From an uncultured Clostridia bacterium (lineage in GTDB: Bacteria > Bacillota > Clostridia > UBA1381), in assembly GCA_934489015.1 (NCBI GenBank), contig CAKSSN010000032.1:1-24972 (forward strand): a stretch of 24,972 nt of DNA, in the 5' to 3' direction. The translations under genes were made by a program, and so were the position numbers. The notes beneath the pieces are model-generated. The model did no database searches, was not told the DNA's origin, and worked only from the letters and a program-made list of their open reading frames with translations. This document shows, piece after piece, positions 22,001 to 24,972 of the stretch (position 1 is the first letter of the stretch; the number at the start of each line of letters is the position of its first letter).

Positions 22001-23236
22001 GAATATAACGCGCTTTTCGGCAGAGCTGACGGCGACAGAAGCGCAGGCGGCGAGAGCGTGCGGCTTGATATTAATTCGCCGCGAAAAAATTTGTCGCAGA
22101 AAATAAGCTTTTATGCCGCGTTCGGCGACAGGAAATATATTGAGCTGACGGGGAAGAAAAATCTGTCATCAAAGGAGAGCGTGCTCGGAAATCTCATTGA
22201 ATGCACAGACGGAAAAACATATGTGTTCGGGCAGGAAATCGGCGGCTTTACGCTGTTTAAAAACAAGTGGTATAAATTCGACGCGCTTATAAAAACGGGC
22301 GACAAAAACACCGTAACGCTTTACGCGGACAACAAGTGCATTGCGGATAATATCGGGTTTTTGGCAGGTGAGAGCATTGAGGAAATAAATGCGGCGGTGC
22401 TGCATGGTGCCTATGCTGACGACTTTTCTTCAGAAAGCGCGCGGGAGCTTGACATTTTGCCGCTTACGTTCGTTTCGAGGGACAGAAATATAAGAAAATA
22501 CACCGTAACAGACAAGGGCTTTTTAATGTACTGCGACAGCAGAGCGCTTGTAACGCAGGCTGTTTTATCTGCGTTCGGAAAGAGAAACATTAAATCGGCG
22601 CAGCTTTCGGGCGAAAATGTTTTAATCACAACCTCGTCGTCAGATGTGATTTATATGCCGGTTTTTGATCTCGGCGAGCTTATTTATCACGGCGCGGAGG
22701 AGAAAAAGGAGCTTTCGGGCGCATATCCGACAACGCTTAAAATGAATTTTGCAGGCGGTGACTTTAGCGTAAAATGCGGCGCGGACGAGTTTGCGTATAG
22801 CGAAAAATCGCTTACGATAAATTCCGCAGCCTACAGCGCGGAAAATGTCTGCTCCCTTGCGGTGAGCTTTTATCCGCAGCTTAAAAGCATGGATATTTAC
22901 GTAAACGGAGAGCTTTTTAAGGAAAATATTCCGATGAAAAGTACAGATTTTTGCGGCTGGGAGATAAGCGGAGATGTAAGTGATATTTTATGCTTAACGG
23001 GCGGATATTACTGCGATTTGAGAGCCGATATTTCGGGCGGAACGCTCCGCGCAAAATCCGTTTATGATCGCAGGATAACGGCGGCTATGGCAGATTTTGA
23101 CGGAAATAAAATGACCGCCGTGCGCTCATCTGACGCTTTTCTGACAGATGAGGAGCAGAGCTTTTATCTCGGCGGCGCGGATAAATATTTTCTGCTTGAC
23201 GCCTTTGACGGTTTAAGGCCGATTAAAATGCAATAG
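19094..23236 (+). CDS. Second secreted heparinase II/III-family lyase-like protein
   Basis: 1380-residue exported paralogue of the 9648-13931 protein. Order: signal peptide ending near AAA|ETN (residue 24); LamG-like module (about 33-212, ending VDNFKVYSGDE); stalk-like region (about 230-350); alpha/alpha toroid (about 370-690); heparinase II/III-type beta-sandwich (about 710-960); and two further LamG-like segments in the C-terminal 400 residues (around NKWYKFDALI at 1057 and SLAVSFYPQLKSMDIYVNG at 1254). Motifs shared with the paralogue: HFLDTG...YYDWCYSAMTD, TTDTNWSAVCNGS (N545), PDGAWSEGIGYWEW (likely catalytic Tyr 599), NNFHDSND, GAHSHFDGG (H738, H740) and AEGHNTIVINP. It differs by lacking the F5/8-type C module and by having Ser instead of Tyr just before the EG of the EGxGYW motif. 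GGAGG (19083-19087) lies 6 bases before the ATG. It starts 59 bases after the previous gene and is probably co-translated with the hydrolase gene 14 bases downstream. Confidence 0.86.
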   Translation: MLKKICAAALLLSLFLSLVPFAAAETNEFKELYISEDFESGFGAFKANEKTVGTVKNTVTTVTSGGNTYMRLCKNTADGDCFADVNIGMTSKKTVVEFDFKISAKGVGGMLAYLRDYTSGPLQQDSVLNLSKDGTVTAKSGSYQLTENSWAHFIIFFDFENKTYTVSVNGEEIEKNAVYSALNIHSPDLFRIYAGAGRGDMCVDNFKVYSGDEVRDVSEETAEGGRSRIFPSDYHTQSVLKGKTALHAKSAYKYCGGAKRKCSAAPKEENGEFYVSAEDFSSVSGLKAADEGEYFLIGKEKFYKNTYKSSLGELSAPISDSGIPLQAAADALGISYYSDGAGLFVFTNAALSEEEISEIGKYMFFERKDAKELLESFGAACRPYVMLSAEKLEELKGSADAEFLKYKNAAIKKADSLLENFELPEYKIEDGLRLLPVCNGVEINLSYLSFAYLMTNDKKYSSAAWRIAEKVCSFPDWNADKHFLDTGVMLSAIAIYYDWCYSAMTDSQRKTVYSAVKKFAFDKAKSAYYRTDPSFNTFFATTDTNWSAVCNGSIAIAAMAMMENDPSYLSDILMNAKRALEISSYAICPDGAWSEGIGYWEWFLQHLTRFMSTYENVYGENEFLNLSGMDKFAYFGADMSSANGSNNFHDSNDSLRAPGAMLYLGEKFADKNLINEKYYFADKYNISFDIDSLCFYQKRGGSADFAKSAYYRGVEAASFKDSSDMFFSFHGGKNDGAHSHFDGGAFVYDCGGVRWAEDLGARDYNLSSTHGKAGFYHIRAEGHNTIVINPSEDAGQSSTANAPLVRFEENENSAIAVLDMTELYTGADSAVRGFFIGDNRRSVTIRDEIELGDDGTVYWFMHTRASAEKTGDNEFTLTKNGKSVKAVFSSNALHSAEIMQAKPLDTSPKDTVCADLDGIQKIAICLKGSGKINLTVKLFPAGEGIDEAVSKMSISDWSLQSTVNTFDDGEYNALFGRADGDRSAGGESVRLDINSPRKNLSQKISFYAAFGDRKYIELTGKKNLSSKESVLGNLIECTDGKTYVFGQEIGGFTLFKNKWYKFDALIKTGDKNTVTLYADNKCIADNIGFLAGESIEEINAAVLHGAYADDFSSESARELDILPLTFVSRDRNIRKYTVTDKGFLMYCDSRALVTQAVLSAFGKRNIKSAQLSGENVLITTSSSDVIYMPVFDLGELIYHGAEEKKELSGAYPTTLKMNFAGGDFSVKCGADEFAYSEKSLTINSAAYSAENVCSLAVSFYPQLKSMDIYVNGELFKENIPMKSTDFCGWEISGDVSDILCLTGGYYCDLRADISGGTLRAKSVYDRRITAAMADFDGNKMTAVRSSDAFLTDEEQSFYLGGADKYFLLDAFDGLRPIKMQ

Positions 23237-23250
23237 AAAGGGAAAATTTT

Positions 23251-24258
23251 ATGGATATAAACAATATTAAGGAAAACGTAAAAAAGGTGAATGATTACTG
23301 GCTTAAAAAAAACAGCGCTGTTGGCGACTGCGCATGGGAGCGCGCGTGCTACTATACAGGGCTTCTTGACGCATACCGCGTGACAGGGGAGAAGAGGTAT
23401 CTTGATTTTGCGAAAAAATGGGCAAGCAAAAACGAATGGAAATTTTACAATGACCCAAATTATAATACCGAAAACGCCGACTCGATTTTATGCGGCGAAG
23501 CATATCTTGACCTTTTAGACGAGTTCGGAGCGGACGGCACGGACGGAGAAATGAAAAAAACGCTCGACAACCTCTGCCGCGATGAGAAAAACGATTATTG
23601 GTGGTGGGTCGACACAATTTATATGGCGCTTAATATTTTAAACCGTTTCGGAGTGAGGGAGAATGATTTAAAATACTGCGACAAGGCGTACAGGCTCTAC
23701 ACAAACGCAAAAACGGAGCGCAAATGCTTTGACGAAAAATTTAATTTGTGGTACAGAGATGAAAGATTTCTGCCCGATAAGGCGCGAAACAAGGACGGAA
23801 AGGAAATTTTCTGGTCGCGCGGAAACGGCTGGGTTTTTGCCGGGCTTGCAAAAACGCTCGATACACTGGACGAGGGAAATCCGTATTACAGCGAGTATAA
23901 GCAAATGTTTCTTAAAATGGCAAAGGAAATTCTTTCCTTGCAGCTGGATAGCGGCTTTTGGCACACCGATTTGCTCTCACCCGAAATTTTCGATATGCCT
24001 GAGGTTAGCGGAACGGTGCTCTTTACGCTCGGCTTTTTGATAGGCCATAGGCTTGGGCTTCTCGGTGAGGAGTATTTAAAAGCGGCAGTTCGCGGCTATG
24101 AGGCTATAACAAGCGAGGCAATTGATGATGACGGAAAAATCGGCTGGGTGCAGGTTGTCGCTTGGGATCCGGGTCCGGTTGATAAAAACGGAACAAATGA
24201 CTATGCCGTCGGGGCGTATTCTAAGGTCTGCCGCGAGCTTGTCAGGATTTTCGGCTAA
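23251..24258 (+). CDS. Unsaturated uronyl/rhamnogalacturonyl hydrolase, GH105/GH88 type
   Basis: Cytoplasmic enzyme, 335 residues, no signal peptide. GH105/GH88 enzymes hydrate the double bond of the 4,5-unsaturated uronic acid at the non-reducing end of lyase products, releasing it from the remaining sugar. The (alpha/alpha)6-barrel family is shown by WERACYYTGLLDAYRVTG (about 29-46), ADSILCGEAYLDL (Asp 77), WWWVDTIYMAL (Asp 121, expected general acid/base equivalent to Asp143 of B. subtilis YteR), FWSRGNGWVFAGL (187-199) and EVSGTVLFTLGFLIG (about 251-265). Length is slightly below the usual 350-370. AGAAAGGG (23235-23242) precedes the ATG by 8 bases and overlaps the lyase stop, so it is the last gene of the same message. 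It explains the use of lyases upstream: products enter through the Lpl-type importer and are opened here. YteR/YesR-like specificity is possible but not proven. Confidence 0.92.
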   Translation: MDINNIKENVKKVNDYWLKKNSAVGDCAWERACYYTGLLDAYRVTGEKRYLDFAKKWASKNEWKFYNDPNYNTENADSILCGEAYLDLLDEFGADGTDGEMKKTLDNLCRDEKNDYWWWVDTIYMALNILNRFGVRENDLKYCDKAYRLYTNAKTERKCFDEKFNLWYRDERFLPDKARNKDGKEIFWSRGNGWVFAGLAKTLDTLDEGNPYYSEYKQMFLKMAKEILSLQLDSGFWHTDLLSPEIFDMPEVSGTVLFTLGFLIGHRLGLLGEEYLKAAVRGYEAITSEAIDDDGKIGWVQVVAWDPGPVDKNGTNDYAVGAYSKVCRELVRIFG

Positions 24259-24313
24259 ATTTGAATTTGCGTGAAAAGGTGGGCATAAGCGGAAAAACTG
24301 CATGAAAAATTAC

Positions 24314-24342
24314 AAAAAGGATCTCTTACAGAGGTCTTTTTT
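24314..24342 (+). terminator. Intrinsic terminator closing the gene cluster
   Basis: AAAAAGGATCTCT (24314-24326) pairs with AGAGGTCTTTTTT (24330-24342) around TAC, including two G-T wobbles. The 3' arm itself supplies the T-run. It starts 55 bases after the hydrolase stop codon and is the clearest terminator in the window. Confidence 0.87.
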
Positions 24343-24576
24343 GTTTGCCTGGCAATTAAGCCTTTCGGTTACAGTCCTTTTGTTTGCAAAGGGTGCTGCT
24401 TAGCTGACATAAGGCATGTTAAAAAATTCGGGCGAGAGAGCCTTAATGTTTTTTTAAGCGTAGAGAAGTTTTTTTAAAATTTAATATACCGTTTTTATCA
24501 AAAACACTTGACAAATCCAAACAAATGATGTATAATTTGAATTATGTATAACATTAATTATATATGGAGAAGTAAA
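24343..24576. other. AT-rich gene-free stretch after the cluster
   Basis: No gene seen. It contains long A and T runs near 24420-24480 and then a consensus promoter (24508-24536). The only ATG placed near the promoter (24563) reads ATG-GAG-AAG-TAA and is not a gene. Confidence 0.6.
24508..24536 (+). promoter_or_regulatory. Consensus sigma-A promoter facing the right window edge
   Basis: TTGACA (24508-24513), 17-bp spacer, TATAAT (24531-24536): a perfect match to the housekeeping consensus. ATAATT-TG-AATTAT (24532-24545) makes a small AT-only inverted repeat over the -10 and start region that could be an operator, though chance is possible in such AT-rich DNA. GGAGAAG follows at 24565-24571, but the sequence then enters a repeat element at about 24577 instead of a gene. 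Any served gene would lie beyond the window. Confidence 0.78.
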
Positions 24577-24687
24577 TATTTCAAAAAAAACATATTTGCT
24601 AACGAAAAACTTTCATTCATCCTATATACTTGCCCAAGTAAAGGCTCCTTTTGAAGGGAGCTGTCAGCGTAGCTGACTGAGGGATGA
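24577..24687 (-). repeat. Family B repeat, inverted copy 3
   Basis: Reverse complement of the element at 2754-2858 and 3375-3452: the TATTTC-A8 end, TTTGCTAACGAAA, GGCTCCTTTTGAAGGGAGCT hairpin and CAGC/GCTG hairpin, ending GGGATGA. Its first ~83 bases are nearly identical to 24890-24972, differing by one base in the length of the A run. Confidence 0.72.
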
Positions 24688-24696
24688 TGTTAAATC

Positions 24697-24719
24697 GGCG
24701 GTCAATGTCGCCCCTACGG
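24697..24719 (-). repeat. Family A hairpin, inverted copy
   Basis: The reverse complement reads CCGTAGGGGCGACATTGACC then GCC. The upper stem is imperfect, like the copy at 3349-3365, and it abuts a family B repeat in the same arrangement as at 3338-3452. Confidence 0.55.
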
Positions 24720-24825
24720 AGCAAACAAAATAGTTGCAAACAACCAAAAATCAGCAAACGTTAAATCATACGGAGAAAACAAAGAACATTGCAAATAATA
24801 TCACACGCTCACAAGTGTTAAACAT

Positions 24826-24853
24826 CGGGCGAAGCAGAGCCTCGCCCCTACGG
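24826..24853 (-). repeat. Family A hairpin, inverted copy
   Basis: The reverse complement contains GGGCGAGGC-TCT-GCTTCGCCC (24827-24847), nine pairs with one G-T wobble and a three-base loop, preceded by CTCCGTAGGG. This is another different but fully paired upper stem. Confidence 0.6.
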
Positions 24854-24889
24854 AGTGAACAAAGATTGTGGCAAAAAGGCAAATGTTGC

Positions 24890-24972
24890 TATTTCAAAAA
24901 AACATATTTGCTAACGAAAAACTTTCATTCATCCTATATACTTGCCCAAGTAAAGGCTCCTTTTGAAGGGAG
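24890..24972 (-). repeat. Family B repeat, inverted copy 4 (cut by window end)
   Basis: Direct repeat of 24577-24660 on the same strand, 313 bases further on. The sequence stops at GAAGGGAG in the middle of the hairpin because the window ends. Confidence 0.7.

Noticed and set aside
24563..24574. Leader peptide ATG-GAG-AAG-TAA after the consensus promoter
   Set aside because: Three codons without a ribosome binding site of its own; no attenuator structure follows.
3375..24690. Phase-variation switch by inversion between the flanking repeats
   Set aside because: The orientation permits recombination, but no invertase gene is visible and inversion would not place the 24508-24536 promoter in front of any gene in the window. 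Kept only as a structural observation.

Overview
The window carries a one-direction cluster of ten plus-strand genes from a low-to-moderate GC Gram-positive bacterium, almost certainly a Clostridia-class Firmicute of gut type. The evidence is three-fold: AGGAGG-type ribosome binding sites and consensus sigma-A promoters; S-layer homology (SLH) proteins; and an LplA/LplB/LplC-type sugar importer with no ATPase gene of its own. An SLH-rich pectin degrader of the Monoglobus kind would fit, but that placement is inference.

Layout. Positions 1-660 hold no gene. They hold repeat elements, an intrinsic terminator (511-539) and a promoter (609-637) for two ABC permease genes (670-2509). About 1 kb of repeat mosaic (2510-3534) separates these from the substrate-binding lipoprotein gene (3535-5094). 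Then come two SLH-domain surface proteins (5225-6844, 6864-9647), a 1427-residue heparinase II/III-like lyase (9648-13931), two large secreted proteins with no recognised catalytic domain (13946-16759, 16851-19034), a second heparinase II/III-like protein of 1380 residues (19094-23236), and a cytoplasmic GH105/GH88-type unsaturated uronyl hydrolase (23251-24258). A strong terminator (24314-24342) closes the cluster. The right end has a consensus promoter (24508-24536) followed by repeats in inverted orientation.

How the genes fit together (inference from families). The secreted lyases would cut a uronic-acid-containing polysaccharide by beta-elimination. The SLH proteins and the LamG-like proteins would hold enzymes and glycan at the cell wall. 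The LplABC-type importer would take up the unsaturated oligosaccharides, and the GH105 enzyme would remove the 4,5-unsaturated uronic acid inside the cell. This is a Gram-positive equivalent of a polysaccharide utilisation locus. The substrate cannot be read from sequence: rhamnogalacturonan, other pectins, glycosaminoglycans and other polyuronates all remain possible. No regulator gene lies in the window.

Most notable for follow-up: (i) a concanavalin A/LamG-like module recurs about nine times across four neighbouring secreted proteins; (ii) an in-frame 57/54-bp tandem repeat starts inside a signal peptide; (iii) a ~230-bp five-hairpin intergenic element in two copies has a nearly invariant core and a covarying helix; (iv) short hairpin repeats keep their pairing while their sequence changes; (v) inverted ~115-bp composite repeats flank the binding-protein-to-GH105 segment.
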